Notes: generated by a model from the sequence alone, not told the origin. Shown: positions 38,430 to 47,604, counted from the stretch's first letter. The stretch is 64,000 nt of DNA from Catalinimonas niigatensis (GCF_030506285.1 NZ_CP119422.1:5629501-5693500), one strand, 5' to 3'. Translations and numbers: made by a program.

Positions 38430-40355
38430 ATGAAATATAAAGGAAGTAGCTGCTTTGCTATATGTATACTCATTTTCCTGATTGGTAACCAACAGGCATG
38501 GTCGCAGAATAACGTTGGGATTGGTACCAATGAGCCCAATAGCAATGCAGTCTTACAGATAGTAGCGCCTACAGGAGATCAGGGTTTGCTTATTCCTACC
38601 CTCACTACCGATGAGAGAGAAGCTACTGCCTTCACCTCAAGGTTAGGCACGGCTGAGAATGGGCTTATGGTATTTGATACTGATTTAAATACTTTCTTTT
38701 TTTGGATAAACGATCAATGGCAGCCTATTGTCAGTGGACGTGCTTCACAGTTTTTGTTAGCAGGTGAAGGGATTGAGATTACAGAAGATAGTATCATTAG
38801 CAATATTGGTGACACTGATTCTACCAATGACATCACCAATGCTACACTGGCAGAAGGAGACCTGAGTGGCACATTTCCTGAACTTACCATTGTACCAAGT
38901 GCAGTGACTACCGAAAAGATAGCCGATGCTTCAGTAAATTCAGTAAAAATTGCCAACAACACAATTCTTCCTCAGGACCTGCAATCGCCTGGTGCCGGTA
39001 AAGTACTGATTACCACCAGTGGCGGTACTGTATTTTGGGAAAATCAGTCACTTTTTGGGATCACTTTCTTACAGGAAGGGCATATCTACATTGGAAACAG
39101 CAGTAATCAGCCCTCGGCGCTGGAAATCAGGGGAGATGGGAGAATTCTGATTGGTAATAGCACATCGGCCAACGCAGTCAATGTGAGCGGAGATATCAGC
39201 TTAAACAGTACCGGAAATGCACAAATTAATGAAAACGCAGTAGGCAGCACAGAATTGCAAAACCTATCGGTGACTACCAATAAACTGGCGGATGCTTCAA
39301 TTACTTCTGCCAAATTGGGAAATAATGCGGTGGAATCAACAAAAATCATTGATGGTGCGGTAACTACTGCTAAACTTGCAAATGATGCAGTTGATGCAAC
39401 TAAGATAGCCGATGGAGTTATTGAAAACATACATGTCAGTGCTACAGCAGCCATTGATGGAAGTAAAATCAATCCAAATTTTGGCACTCAGAAAGCTAGC
39501 TCTGCTATTACTGAGGCAACGGATGCTCCTAATACACTCACTACCAAGGGATATGTTGATGGGTTAGAAGTAGGTATTAACAGAATTACACCTTTGGCTG
39601 CTGCTAATATTATTGTAGGTAATGGAACAGCAAACCAGGCGGTATCAATATCAGGGGATGCTACAATGGATGCCACAGGAGAACTTACTTTAACCAGCAA
39701 TGCTGCAGCTACTTTAGGACTTGGTTCATTGGCCTTTCAGGATGCAGGTGCAGTGAATATTACTGGTGGTACAGTTGAAGCTGATTTGAATGCTGATAAT
39801 ATTGTGTCTGGTACTTTGGATGAAGCGCATTTACCAACGATAAGCGGAATTGAGGGTACATATGGTGGCAGTGGACAGTACATAGAATCTGTCACCGTAG
39901 ATGTCAGAGGCAGAGTCACCAGTATAAGCGCAAATATACCCCCCAGCGATCGTCGGCTGAAAGAAAACATCCAACCTCTTGATAATAGTCTTGATAAAGT
40001 TTTACAACTCAGCCCAGCACAATACCAGTGGATAGATCCTGAAAAAGAAGGGACCAGCTATGGTCTGATTGCTCAGGAACTGGCCGAGGTATATCCTGCA
40101 TTGGTAAAAAAGCGTAGCGATGGATATTTTGGTGTAAATTATATAGAACTGATACCGGTGCTTATCAAAGCAGTACAGGAACAACAACTACAGATAGAGG
40201 AGCTTAAGTCGGAGCGTGCGCAAATACCACAACCTCTGAGTGATACTGAAGTTGAATTACAAAATCTGAAAACAGAGAACAATCAGCTCAGGCAGGAAAT
40301 TGAAGTCATCAAAAAAGCATTGGGATTGACAGAAAAAGCTTCGTTAAATGATTAA
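38430..40355 (+). CDS. Secreted fibre-like protein with S74 intramolecular chaperone tail
   Basis: 641 residues from the ATG at 38430 (a GTG two codons earlier is possible). Signal peptide (about 1-26), degenerate tandem repeats of the KIADGAVTTAKLA type (about 165-345) that suggest a trimeric stalk, and a C-terminal Peptidase_S74 domain. S506 and K511 of SDRRLK form the autocleavage dyad, followed by SYGLIAQELAEVYP and a coiled coil (about 575-630). Phages use such tails to fold trimeric fibres; here it is a chromosomal exported protein beside the T9SS genes. Confidence 0.86.
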   Translation: MKYKGSSCFAICILIFLIGNQQAWSQNNVGIGTNEPNSNAVLQIVAPTGDQGLLIPTLTTDEREATAFTSRLGTAENGLMVFDTDLNTFFFWINDQWQPIVSGRASQFLLAGEGIEITEDSIISNIGDTDSTNDITNATLAEGDLSGTFPELTIVPSAVTTEKIADASVNSVKIANNTILPQDLQSPGAGKVLITTSGGTVFWENQSLFGITFLQEGHIYIGNSSNQPSALEIRGDGRILIGNSTSANAVNVSGDISLNSTGNAQINENAVGSTELQNLSVTTNKLADASITSAKLGNNAVESTKIIDGAVTTAKLANDAVDATKIADGVIENIHVSATAAIDGSKINPNFGTQKASSAITEATDAPNTLTTKGYVDGLEVGINRITPLAAANIIVGNGTANQAVSISGDATMDATGELTLTSNAAATLGLGSLAFQDAGAVNITGGTVEADLNADNIVSGTLDEAHLPTISGIEGTYGGSGQYIESVTVDVRGRVTSISANIPPSDRRLKENIQPLDNSLDKVLQLSPAQYQWIDPEKEGTSYGLIAQELAEVYPALVKKRSDGYFGVNYIELIPVLIKAVQEQQLQIEELKSERAQIPQPLSDTEVELQNLKTENNQLRQEIEVIKKALGLTEKASLND

Positions 40356-40976
40356 CTACCAGGCATAAGTCACTCCACCACTGATAAAGTAAGGAGCACC
40401 GATGGCCAGCTCTCCTCCTAGCTTCCAATGGGTACTGAGAGGAAAATTACCGCCCAGCAGGATGAGCTGAGGGGTTACTGTAGCTCCCAAAGCAAGATTG
40501 ATAAACCTGTCGGGGCTAAAATTAGGATCACCTACATTCGTATCCGAAGACCAGTTGGAGATACCCAAACGAATTCCTGAGTACAAGCGAAATGACTGCG
40601 AAAGCTGGTACCAGTACAGTGCTCTTACTGAAAAGTTGAGACGCGTAAGTTTAGAGCCAAAGTCCTCAGTAATAGTTTGGCCATCCTGTTCATACTGGTA
40701 GTTTTCATAAAAAGCATTGATGCGCTGATAGGCAACTGCTGCACCCAGGCTTACTCTTTCGTATATCCGATTGTCATAACTGAGATAAAAAGAGGGGGTC
40801 GCAGAAATATCAATATCCTCTACTACATTGACATCATTGGCAATATTAACAAAAACACCTATCCAGCTTAGCCCTGCATGCAACTGAAGCTGGTGCTTTT
40901 GCTGAATCTGCTCCTGTGCCTGTACCTGAAAAGCTGTAAAAATAAAGAAGGTCAGCCCTGTAATAGTTTTTTTCAT
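40356..40976 (-). CDS. Outer-membrane beta-barrel protein
   Basis: 206 residues with a signal peptide (MKKTITGLTFFIFTAFQVQAQ) and eight-strand-like pattern (FYLSYDNRIYERVSLGAAVAY; SFRLYSGIRLGIS; ending FISGGVTYAW). Ends immediately beside the fibre-like gene, tail to tail. Function unknown. Confidence 0.65.
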   Translation of the reverse strand: MKKTITGLTFFIFTAFQVQAQEQIQQKHQLQLHAGLSWIGVFVNIANDVNVVEDIDISATPSFYLSYDNRIYERVSLGAAVAYQRINAFYENYQYEQDGQTITEDFGSKLTRLNFSVRALYWYQLSQSFRLYSGIRLGISNWSSDTNVGDPNFSPDRFINLALGATVTPQLILLGGNFPLSTHWKLGGELAIGAPYFISGGVTYAW

Positions 40977-41015
40977 ACAGAGATAACCTTCAAATATTAA
41001 AAATGATTGTCTTGA

Positions 41016-42302
41016 CTAGCTTAATTCTTCTGCTACGTTTTGCACCTCCTGCCAAACGCGGAACACATTCTTATAACAGATTTTTTCTATATCCTCTTCA
41101 GAATAGCCTCTTTGCAGGAGTTCAGCAATCAGGTTGGGGTAATCAGAAGCATCTTTCAGTCCGGTAGGTAAGGTATCACCTACGCCATCAAAGTCAGAGC
41201 CGAAACCTACATAATCCACCCCCACCAGTTGTACCACGTGATCCACATGGTCCGCTACTTTCTTTACAGTGGAATAGGCAGGATTTGCTTTCATGTACTC
41301 TTCAATATATGCCTGTGCAGCTGAATCCTGATAGCTGAGCTTGTTTTCTTCCAGCCACTGGCCAATATGTGCTCTAATTTCCTCTGATTTTTCGCGAGAA
41401 TTATCATCCACAAAGGTAGAACCAAAGTTGATTTGTATCACACCGCCATTTTCTGCCAAAGCCAAAAGCATATCATCATTCATATTACGCTCAAAACCAG
41501 GAACAAACTCACGGCAGGAGGAGTGCGATGCGATGACCGGGGCTTTGCTCAGCTTCATCACATCGTAAAAGGTACTGTCAGAGATATGAGAGACATCAAC
41601 CATGATACCTACTTTATTCATTTCCTGTACTACTTCTTCACCAAAAGGGCTTAGGCCATTCCAAACCCTGACGGAGTCGTAAGAAGAATCGCAAATCTGA
41701 TTTACTTTGCTGTGGGTGAGGGTAATGTAGCGGATGCCACGATCGTAGAAGTATTTTACATTAGCCAGATCATCTCCGATAGGAGCGCCATTTTCCATTC
41801 CCATGGGTAAGGCAATCAGCCCTTTTTCAAAATGTGATTCTACTTCTTCAGGTGAAGTAGCTATGGCAAATTTATCCGGATACTTTTCGGTAATCTCTTC
41901 TACCAAGGTAATGAGCGAATCAGCTAGCGCTTTGGCCCGGTTTTTTTCGCCTTCCAATAAATTGCCGTATTCGTGGTCAAATCCTGCCTGATAGGAAGCA
42001 GGAATATAAATAGACATAAAAGGCGCATCCAGCCCACCTTCTTTGGCCTTTACGTAATCAAAATCACCCTCGGTTTCTACTGAAGGATCTACAAATTCAC
42101 GTTCCAGCCTGAAGTTGGCAATTTTCATACGGTAAGGTAGGTCTATGTGTCCATCTACGATAATGTATTTCTTGGACAACGCTAGCGCCTGTTCTTCCAC
42201 ATTTACTTCAGTATCCTGCTGCTGGGCTTCTGTATTACATGCTGTAATCAGCGCTGTTGTGAAAATGGAAAATAATAATAAGGATAGGTAAGAGTTTTTC
42301 AT
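41016..42302 (-). CDS. Membrane dipeptidase (M19), lipoprotein
   Basis: 428 residues with a lipoprotein signal (TTALITAC). Renal-dipeptidase-family zinc motifs: VDGHIDLPYR (HxD), GMENGAPIGDD with the bridging Glu, MVDVSHISD and IASHSSCREF with zinc His, and GVDYVGFGSDFDG. Hydrolyses dipeptides, probably in the periplasm or on the surface. Stands alone. Confidence 0.93.
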   Translation of the reverse strand: MKNSYLSLLLFSIFTTALITACNTEAQQQDTEVNVEEQALALSKKYIIVDGHIDLPYRMKIANFRLEREFVDPSVETEGDFDYVKAKEGGLDAPFMSIYIPASYQAGFDHEYGNLLEGEKNRAKALADSLITLVEEITEKYPDKFAIATSPEEVESHFEKGLIALPMGMENGAPIGDDLANVKYFYDRGIRYITLTHSKVNQICDSSYDSVRVWNGLSPFGEEVVQEMNKVGIMVDVSHISDSTFYDVMKLSKAPVIASHSSCREFVPGFERNMNDDMLLALAENGGVIQINFGSTFVDDNSREKSEEIRAHIGQWLEENKLSYQDSAAQAYIEEYMKANPAYSTVKKVADHVDHVVQLVGVDYVGFGSDFDGVGDTLPTGLKDASDYPNLIAELLQRGYSEEDIEKICYKNVFRVWQEVQNVAEELS

Positions 42303-42407
42303 GATAGCTGACTTGATGGTGAAGTATTCTCAATTTTATTGAAAATACTTTATAAAAAGAAGGTGAATGATAAGAACTTAAGAATATTATTTCAAAAAGT
42401 ATAGCTT

Positions 42408-42917
42408 TTACTTATACCATTGCGCATATTTTATATAGTTCAGTGCTATCCTTTCCATCATGGCCCTATTCTCAGGTCCTACGGCTTTTATCTTTTTGGC
42501 CGGGACACCTGCATAAATGCTATTGGCTTCAACGATAGTATTTTCAAGTACTACTGCCCCTGCCGCTACCATAGCGCCACTTTCCACCACCGCATGATCC
42601 ATGACAATAGCGCCCATGCCAATCATCACCTTATCTTCCAGCGTACATCCGTGGACTATAGCACGGTGTCCAATGGTGACATGATTTCCAATATGCGTAG
42701 CTGCCTTTTCATAGGTGCAGTGAATGACCGCTCCATCCTGTATATTGGTATGGTGGCCTACTTTAATTTCGTTGACGTCAGCCCTTACTATTGCGTTGAA
42801 CCATACACTACAAAAATCACCCATACTGAGTTGCCCAACCACTGTGGCATTTTCAGCGATAAAACATTCCTCACCCCAGCTTGGAGTAAACCCTCTTACT
42901 GATATAATGTGTGCCAT
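42408..42917 (-). CDS. Gamma-class carbonic anhydrase-like protein
   Basis: 169 residues forming a left-handed beta helix of hexapeptide repeats. Zinc-site histidines are present (VIHCTYEKAATHIGNHVTIGHRA pattern at residues about 70-93, shown here only in part: VIHC, HVTIGHRAIVHGC). Ends with the family's C-terminal helix (NRAMMERIALNYIKYAQWY). Probably trimeric; activity not assured because several family members are non-catalytic. Confidence 0.9.
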   Translation of the reverse strand: MAHIISVRGFTPSWGEECFIAENATVVGQLSMGDFCSVWFNAIVRADVNEIKVGHHTNIQDGAVIHCTYEKAATHIGNHVTIGHRAIVHGCTLEDKVMIGMGAIVMDHAVVESGAMVAAGAVVLENTIVEANSIYAGVPAKKIKAVGPENRAMMERIALNYIKYAQWYK

Positions 42918-42925
42918 ATTGCAAA

Positions 42926-42952
42926 AATAAAAAAACCGCCCAAATGAGCGGT
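42926..42952 (-). terminator. Terminator of the DUF4114 gene
   Basis: On the minus strand ACCGC (42952-42948) pairs with GCGGT (42939-42935), followed by a long T run opposite 42926-42935. Confidence 0.75.
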
Positions 42953-42983
42953 CTTTCTAGCTTAGGTGATCAGGAAGTTTAGA

Positions 42984-44900
42984 CTAATGTATAGGGGTTA
43001 ACTTTGAGAAATCAACACTATTGGCATTGGTTGGCTCCAGAAGGAAGATTACGTCATCATAATCTTTGTCCCCACCGGGCAGACGGATATCTTCAAACGA
43101 AAGAATTCCTATTTTGTGCTCTTCTGCTCTAAGCAGCAAACTTGCCTGCTGATATCGTTTAGGACGATCCTTGTTTAAGCGCTTGGTGGTGAAGTGGGTA
43201 TACTGACCGGCAGTAACCTCTGTCCCGTTCCAACCTTTTGTTACTAGAAAGAAACCTATTGCACTTCCTGCTTTCAGATCGTTCAGACAAACCTTGTCCC
43301 CTTTGCTTAGGTTGCCACCACTTCCTTTTGCGGATGCATTGGGATATAAGATGGTCATATTTTTAATTTCTTCTCTTGAGTTAGGAGGATTCTGAGGGTC
43401 ATAGATATAGTAGCCCAAAGTATTCTGATACAGCGTAGCCTCACTGTAAAAAGTGATTTTCAGGTCTGTATCTTCCTCAATAAAGAGGTCGGTAACTACG
43501 CCATCTGCGAAATAAGCTGGTTTTCTATCTATGAGATTTGCTGTTTCTATGAAATTATTGATCATTAGATTTTCCAGATTCTCATCTACTTCAGTAGCCC
43601 TTTCACAGAGATTTTTTGGCGTACCTTCCTCATCCCATTCATCACCCGGAATATAGTCCCCCTCTCCGGGATTGTAAACTACAATCTCAATGATCTTCAA
43701 TCCTCCGGCACCAGTAGCGACAAACATCACTGGGCCGCGGCTTTCTACATAGTTGGCAGAAGCCTGGAAGCTCACACTACCCAAAAGTGCTGTGCTGTTG
43801 GTATGTTGTGTTGACAAATACATCCCGGCAGCTCCATTGGCAGAAAAGATTTTTTCTTCATTAACAGAGACACCATTGGTAACGATCATCTCCTGATCTA
43901 TACCTTCCATAATGGGTAGACCCATGACAGAAAGGAGCTCACCATTACTGAAATTAAGGATTTTTAAACCTTCTTTACCGGCAGGTACAAATATCTTATC
44001 ATTGGTGATGTTTAGTATGGATTTGGATTCAGGTGTATTAGCTCCTCCTACTGTAAATCCATTCACATAACTATGATCTGATGTGCGGTACACTTTTACT
44101 CTGGCAGGTGTACCCTGCATCACAGCATAATATTCATCATTAAAGGCAATAGAGCGGGCATCATCCATACCAGTAGAAGAGACCTCTTCCAGTGTTTCCT
44201 TATCCAAAACAGTAATACCTCCATGTGAGCCTGAAGTGACATAGATATAATTGCCATGTACTTTTACATCAGTAGCTGTATAGCTGGAAATATCTATCAT
44301 TTGATTTTCACTTCCTTCTTCTGAAGGATAATGTACGATTTCCAGAACGGCATTGGAGTTCAAGCCAAAATCGTCTACGTTTTTAGTTGCTCCAGCCAGA
44401 TAAATTTTACCATCTTCATAAAAGATAGAACTGTAATCGGTATCTTCTACGATCATCTGGAAAATCAGAGAAGGTGCTTTAATATTACTGATATCAAATA
44501 CTTCTACGCCTCCCATATATTCCGGACCTTCAGTATTGTAGCTCACAAAAGCTTTGTCGCCCTCAATAAATACATGGGAAGCTCTCAGGGCATTACCTTG
44601 AACATCAGGTGGATTTACCTCTGCTCTCATGATGAGGACATAATCTGAACTGGCAGGTTCTATATTATTAAGTCTTGCGTTATTCTGAAACGCATCTACT
44701 GGCGCATCATACAAAGAAAGCATTTCTTCATATTCAGGAATGCGGACTCGTCTGTTTAAATCACTCTTATCACTATTGATACTGATTCTTTGCTGAGCCT
44801 GAGGTATTTCAAAAGGGTCTTCATTGCAAGAGTTGAATACTAATAGTGTTAGTATCAACAGTAGCTGTATTTTGTGACTGATATGTTGCAACTTGTTCAT
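42984..44900 (-). CDS. LVIVD-repeat lipoprotein with DUF4114 domain
   Basis: 638 residues. Lipoprotein-like signal (LLILTLLVFNSC). A beta-propeller made of LVIVD-type repeats (about 75-405: VEVFDISNIKAPSLIFQM, GITVLDKETLEEV, LKILNFSNGELLSV) is followed by a calcium-binding-like DUF4114 domain (about 490-630: ILSFEDIRLPGGDKDYDDVIF). Probably surface-exposed; ligand unknown. Confidence 0.85.
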   Translation of the reverse strand: MNKLQHISHKIQLLLILTLLVFNSCNEDPFEIPQAQQRISINSDKSDLNRRVRIPEYEEMLSLYDAPVDAFQNNARLNNIEPASSDYVLIMRAEVNPPDVQGNALRASHVFIEGDKAFVSYNTEGPEYMGGVEVFDISNIKAPSLIFQMIVEDTDYSSIFYEDGKIYLAGATKNVDDFGLNSNAVLEIVHYPSEEGSENQMIDISSYTATDVKVHGNYIYVTSGSHGGITVLDKETLEEVSSTGMDDARSIAFNDEYYAVMQGTPARVKVYRTSDHSYVNGFTVGGANTPESKSILNITNDKIFVPAGKEGLKILNFSNGELLSVMGLPIMEGIDQEMIVTNGVSVNEEKIFSANGAAGMYLSTQHTNSTALLGSVSFQASANYVESRGPVMFVATGAGGLKIIEIVVYNPGEGDYIPGDEWDEEGTPKNLCERATEVDENLENLMINNFIETANLIDRKPAYFADGVVTDLFIEEDTDLKITFYSEATLYQNTLGYYIYDPQNPPNSREEIKNMTILYPNASAKGSGGNLSKGDKVCLNDLKAGSAIGFFLVTKGWNGTEVTAGQYTHFTTKRLNKDRPKRYQQASLLLRAEEHKIGILSFEDIRLPGGDKDYDDVIFLLEPTNANSVDFSKLTPIH

Positions 44901-45152
44901 GTGATTGAATATTTACTATGACAATCATGTTATTCATCACAAATGTAATAATTTATATATTAAATATAAAATTTTATGAATAAAATATAATTTAAACCTT
45001 ATTGATTTATTGAAAAAGATAATTAAATGAAAAATGTGAAGAAAAGGAAAATGATGGAAAATTGCTGCTAAAAGACGTATTTATTAACTTCTAGCCTCAT
45101 TGAGCTCTGAAATTGGCTCATAAATATGTATAGTGAATACCATATCTTACAA

Positions 45153-46094
45153 ATGATGAAATCAGGCATAAAAAGAAGAAAATTCATACAAAACACCTCT
45201 CTACTGCTAAGTACTGCAGGTTTTACGACCCTTTCCACCATGATACAGGACGACAAACCCCGTGATCCAGAGCCTCCCTTTTCAGGAGAAGAGATATACC
45301 TTTGGGATGAAGGTTCTCCCAATAACGGTAGTCATGCAGACTACCGGCCTAAAATCAGGTTATATTATCCTTCTCTAAGGCAGAACCTTTATGAGAACAG
45401 GAAATTTCCAGTGGTACTTATCTGTCCGGGAGGAGGATATGTAAGGCAGGCGCATCATGAAGGGCAACCTTTTGCTCAGTTGTTTGCTATGCATGGCATT
45501 GTAGGAGCGGTGTTAACTTACAGAGTACACCCTGACTTACATCCAGGGGCATACGCAGATGCAGCCAGAGCCATGCGTTTGCTAAGATCCAGAGCAGAAA
45601 AATATCAGTTGGATGCAGAGAGAGTAGGTATTATGGGTTTTAGTGCTGGAGGGCATCTGGCCTCTATGATAGCAACACAACCAGCATTGTATGAAGAATC
45701 TGAGGATGATCTGACAGAGCAATTTTCTGCCCGCCCCGACAAAGTAATTTTAGGTTATCCGGTAATTTCATTTTCAGAATATGCCCATGAGGGCTCGGTT
45801 AAAGCGCAATTGGGTAATCAGCCTGATCCGCAAATGCGCGAGCAGCTTTCCAACCAAAAAAGAGTTACTAAAGATACTCCTCCAGTCTTTCTTTTTCATG
45901 CGGCAGATGATCAGGGAGTACCGGTACAAAATAGTCTGATGTATGCCAGCGCCTGTCTGGAGCATGAAGTTCCGGTAGAACTGCATGTTTTTCCCAAAGG
46001 AGGACACGGTATGGGCATGGCTTTAGAGAATCCTAGCCTGAGCATCTGGTCAGAAAACCTGATGAACTGGATGGGGGATTGGAAGTTGGGATAA
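45153..46094 (+). CDS. Exported alpha/beta hydrolase (acetyl-esterase type)
   Basis: 313 residues from the ATG at 45153 (an upstream ATG at 45126 adds nine). The N-terminus KRRKFIQNTSLLLSTAGF is a Tat-like or Sec signal. Motifs: CPGGGYVRQAHHEGQ (oxyanion), GFSAGGHLAS (nucleophile Ser), AADDQGVPVQNSLMY (Asp) and PKGGHGMGMA (His). Belongs to the acetylxylan-esterase/BD-FAE-like group that deacetylates sugars. Last clear chromosomal gene before the accessory region. Confidence 0.88.
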   Translation: MMKSGIKRRKFIQNTSLLLSTAGFTTLSTMIQDDKPRDPEPPFSGEEIYLWDEGSPNNGSHADYRPKIRLYYPSLRQNLYENRKFPVVLICPGGGYVRQAHHEGQPFAQLFAMHGIVGAVLTYRVHPDLHPGAYADAARAMRLLRSRAEKYQLDAERVGIMGFSAGGHLASMIATQPALYEESEDDLTEQFSARPDKVILGYPVISFSEYAHEGSVKAQLGNQPDPQMREQLSNQKRVTKDTPPVFLFHAADDQGVPVQNSLMYASACLEHEVPVELHVFPKGGHGMGMALENPSLSIWSENLMNWMGDWKLG

Positions 46095-46143
46095 ATAAAC
46101 TGAATTAATTGAGATGAATTTTATCAAAGATCACAAAAAACAA

Positions 46144-46183
46144 AAGCCTTGTACAGGATCATCCTGTCTTAGGCTTCTGTTTT
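46144..46183. terminator. Two-part hairpin terminator at the chromosome/accessory junction
   Basis: AAGCCT (46144-46149) pairs with AGGCTT (46171-46176) and, inside, ACAGGAT (46153-46159) with ATCCTGT (46161-46167). Followed by CTGTTTTA. It lies between the convergent esterase and repressor genes and could end either transcript. Confidence 0.7.
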
Positions 46184-46185
46184 AG

Positions 46186-46210
46186 TGCGCACGAGAAGAT
46201 TCGAACATCT
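46186..46210 (-). other. tRNA 3'-end-like fragment, possible attachment site
   Basis: On the minus strand this reads a T-stem (AGATG), the T-loop TTCGAAT, the other T-stem arm (CTTCT; four of five pairs) and an acceptor-like CGTGCGC plus A. No D arm or convincing anticodon arm precedes it, so it is not a whole tRNA. Integrases often use this part of a tRNA, and a duplicate 3' end marks one end of the insertion. Confidence 0.4.
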
Positions 46211-46235
46211 CTCGCTAACTTGCTAATTTACAGCC

Positions 46236-46688
46236 TCATTGCAGAGCATATCGTGCAGGGGTCACTGAACTAGAGAATACTTTAGGTAAACTCTCAGCTA
46301 GAAAATCAATGACCTCATCCTTTCCCGACGTTACATTCTTCAGTAAAATTTGTAAGTACTCCTTATCTCTTTTTAATTCTTCAATAAGAGTTCTCATCAT
46401 TTTTTTCTCAATGTCTTCTCCAAACGTACCATTATCTTGAGGCTTATTAGAAATGGATTCTAACTCATAATCAGATTCACTACCACCCTTGATAAGCCAA
46501 TCTACTGTTACGTTTAACTTATCACTTAATTTTATTAGTATATCAATACTTGGTTTACTTTTACCAGTTTCATAGTTTCCTACGCCACCAGTAGTAATTC
46601 CTAGTGTTTGAGCTAGTTTTTCCTGACTCATCCCACTTTTTTTTCTCGCATAGCGGATTCTTTTACCTAAATCATTCACTGTATTCAT
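46236..46688 (-). CDS. XRE-family repressor
   Basis: 150 residues from the ATG at 46688, preferred over the longer frame that would start inside the operator region. An HTH_3 domain fills residues about 5-62 (LGKRIRYARKKSGMSQEKLAQTLGITTGGVGNYETGKSKPS), with a C-terminal helical region (about 85-150) that may dimerise. No peptidase or S24 part is present. Transcribed away from the small plus-strand gene at 46821; between them are three TTGCAA-centred sites, its probable operators. Confidence 0.85.
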   Translation of the reverse strand: MNTVNDLGKRIRYARKKSGMSQEKLAQTLGITTGGVGNYETGKSKPSIDILIKLSDKLNVTVDWLIKGGSESDYELESISNKPQDNGTFGEDIEKKMMRTLIEELKRDKEYLQILLKNVTSGKDEVIDFLAESLPKVFSSSVTPARYALQ

Positions 46689-46717
46689 ATTAAAGGTTAA
46701 AATATATATACCAGTAG

Positions 46718-46747
46718 TTGCAAAAATTAACAATAGTAATATATTTG
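46718..46747 (+). promoter_or_regulatory. Bacteroidota-type promoter of the rightward operon
   Basis: GTTG at -33 (TTG 46718-46720), 19-base spacer, and TATATTTG (46740-46747) matching TAnnTTTG, with the expected spacing. The -33 box lies inside a TAGTTGCAAAA half-site (46715-46725), so repressor binding would block it. Confidence 0.65.
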
Positions 46748-46771
46748 CGTTCTACATTGTACAAGATACAG

Positions 46772-46795
46772 TTAGTTGCAAAATTTTGCAACTAA
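46772..46795. promoter_or_regulatory. Operator: 24-bp perfect palindrome
   Basis: The half-site is TTAGTTGCAAAA and the second half is its exact complement. Related copies occur at 46715-46725 (half-site) and 46798-46804 (TAATTGCAA type). It lies between the divergent repressor and small regulator, just after the predicted rightward transcription start. Confidence 0.75.
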
Positions 46796-46820
46796 TAATT
46801 GCAAGTAACATAATGAGATT

Positions 46821-47093
46821 ATGTCAATTCATCCAAAAGGCAATCCCAACAAGGAAGAATGCCTCCGAATTATTGGAGACATAGAAAACCGCATACCAAA
46901 GCGGCGATATGCAAGACGTGTGCAGGAGTATCTAAAGCAAAAAGGTGTGGATAATATTCCTGATATCTATAGGATACAAAGTGTTAGAAATTACAGAATC
47001 TTCGATTTACAAATTGCAGAAGCATTAAGAGCAATTACTATTCAAGATGAGAAGAAAGAAACTAAAGAAAGATCAAAAACTAGTTACGAATAA
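46821..47093 (+). CDS. Small basic DNA-binding-like protein (early regulator candidate)
   Basis: 90 residues, strongly basic, helical (IPKRRYARRVQEYLKQKG, then VRNYRIFDLQIAEALRAIT). The pattern resembles short helix-turn-helix proteins that sit opposite the repressor in Bacteroidota prophages, but I cannot assign a family. First gene under the repressed rightward promoter, so a Cro- or CII-like role is inferred. Confidence 0.6.
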   Translation: MSIHPKGNPNKEECLRIIGDIENRIPKRRYARRVQEYLKQKGVDNIPDIYRIQSVRNYRIFDLQIAEALRAITIQDEKKETKERSKTSYE

Positions 47094-47262
47094 ATGCTCT
47101 TGATGCTTACAATAGATAATCAGCTATAAACGAACGTTGACTCGCCAGCCATAAAGAACTGGCAAAGCAAGGGATCATTTGTGTTTATCTGATAAAAACA
47201 GGCTTAAGATATCTATAAACTAGAAGCGAAAAAGCACCGCCATATCTAGAAGTGCTTTTCGG

Positions 47263-47281
47263 TACTTTAAAACTTTAATAA
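47263..47281 (+). repeat. 19-base direct repeat, copy 1
   Basis: TACTTTAAAACTTTAATAA, identical to 47586-47604. Lies 304 bases upstream of copy 2; both are followed within 20-30 bases by an ATG, suggesting a duplicated leader or a regulator site. Confidence 0.75.
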
Positions 47282-47489
47282 ATCATCCACAACTAAACAC
47301 ATTTAAAATGAGAATCATCAAGCCTCCTTAACAATCCTCAACCATATAGAACTCCTTTGAAATCAGTGACTTGCAGCCGGTTCAAAATTGCTTGTAACTG
47401 ATTTTAAGGAAAGCCCGCATTAGCGGCATTTATACTGCGGATTTTGCTTCAAGTTAGCAAAAAAATCCGAGAAGAGAATCTTATTGTCA

Positions 47490-47514
47490 AAATAGCAGCA
47501 AAGCTATTTTTTTT
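47490..47514 (+). terminator. Rho-independent terminator within the structured region
   Basis: AAATAGC (47490-47496) pairs with GCTATTT (47503-47509), followed by a run of Ts to 47514. It would end a transcript started upstream, leaving the following operon to its own promoter or to antitermination. Confidence 0.75.
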
Positions 47515-47585
47515 CAGGATTGACTTAGTTTTCCATTAAGTCCAAACTATGTTTTAACATAAGTTCTCAACCCTTTATACTTTCT

Positions 47586-47604
47586 TACTTTAAAACTTTA
47601 ATAA
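47586..47604 (+). repeat. 19-base direct repeat, copy 2
   Basis: Identical to 47263-47281 and placed 17 bases before the ATG at 47622, in the leader of the unknown operon. Confidence 0.75.

Noticed and set aside
39107-39487. Repetitive stretch in the fibre-like gene considered as a CRISPR or tandem DNA repeat
   Set aside because: The repeats are degenerate at DNA level and reflect the protein stalk pattern; spacing is that of codons in an open frame. No CRISPR array is seen anywhere in the window.
42420-42902. 160-codon plus-strand frame
   Set aside because: Mirror of the gamma carbonic anhydrase hexapeptide repeats, which keep the opposite strand open.
46181-46260. Complete tRNA gene on the minus strand
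   Set aside because: Only the T arm and acceptor-like 3' end are recognisable; no D arm and the GTAAA stretch does not form a proper anticodon stem.
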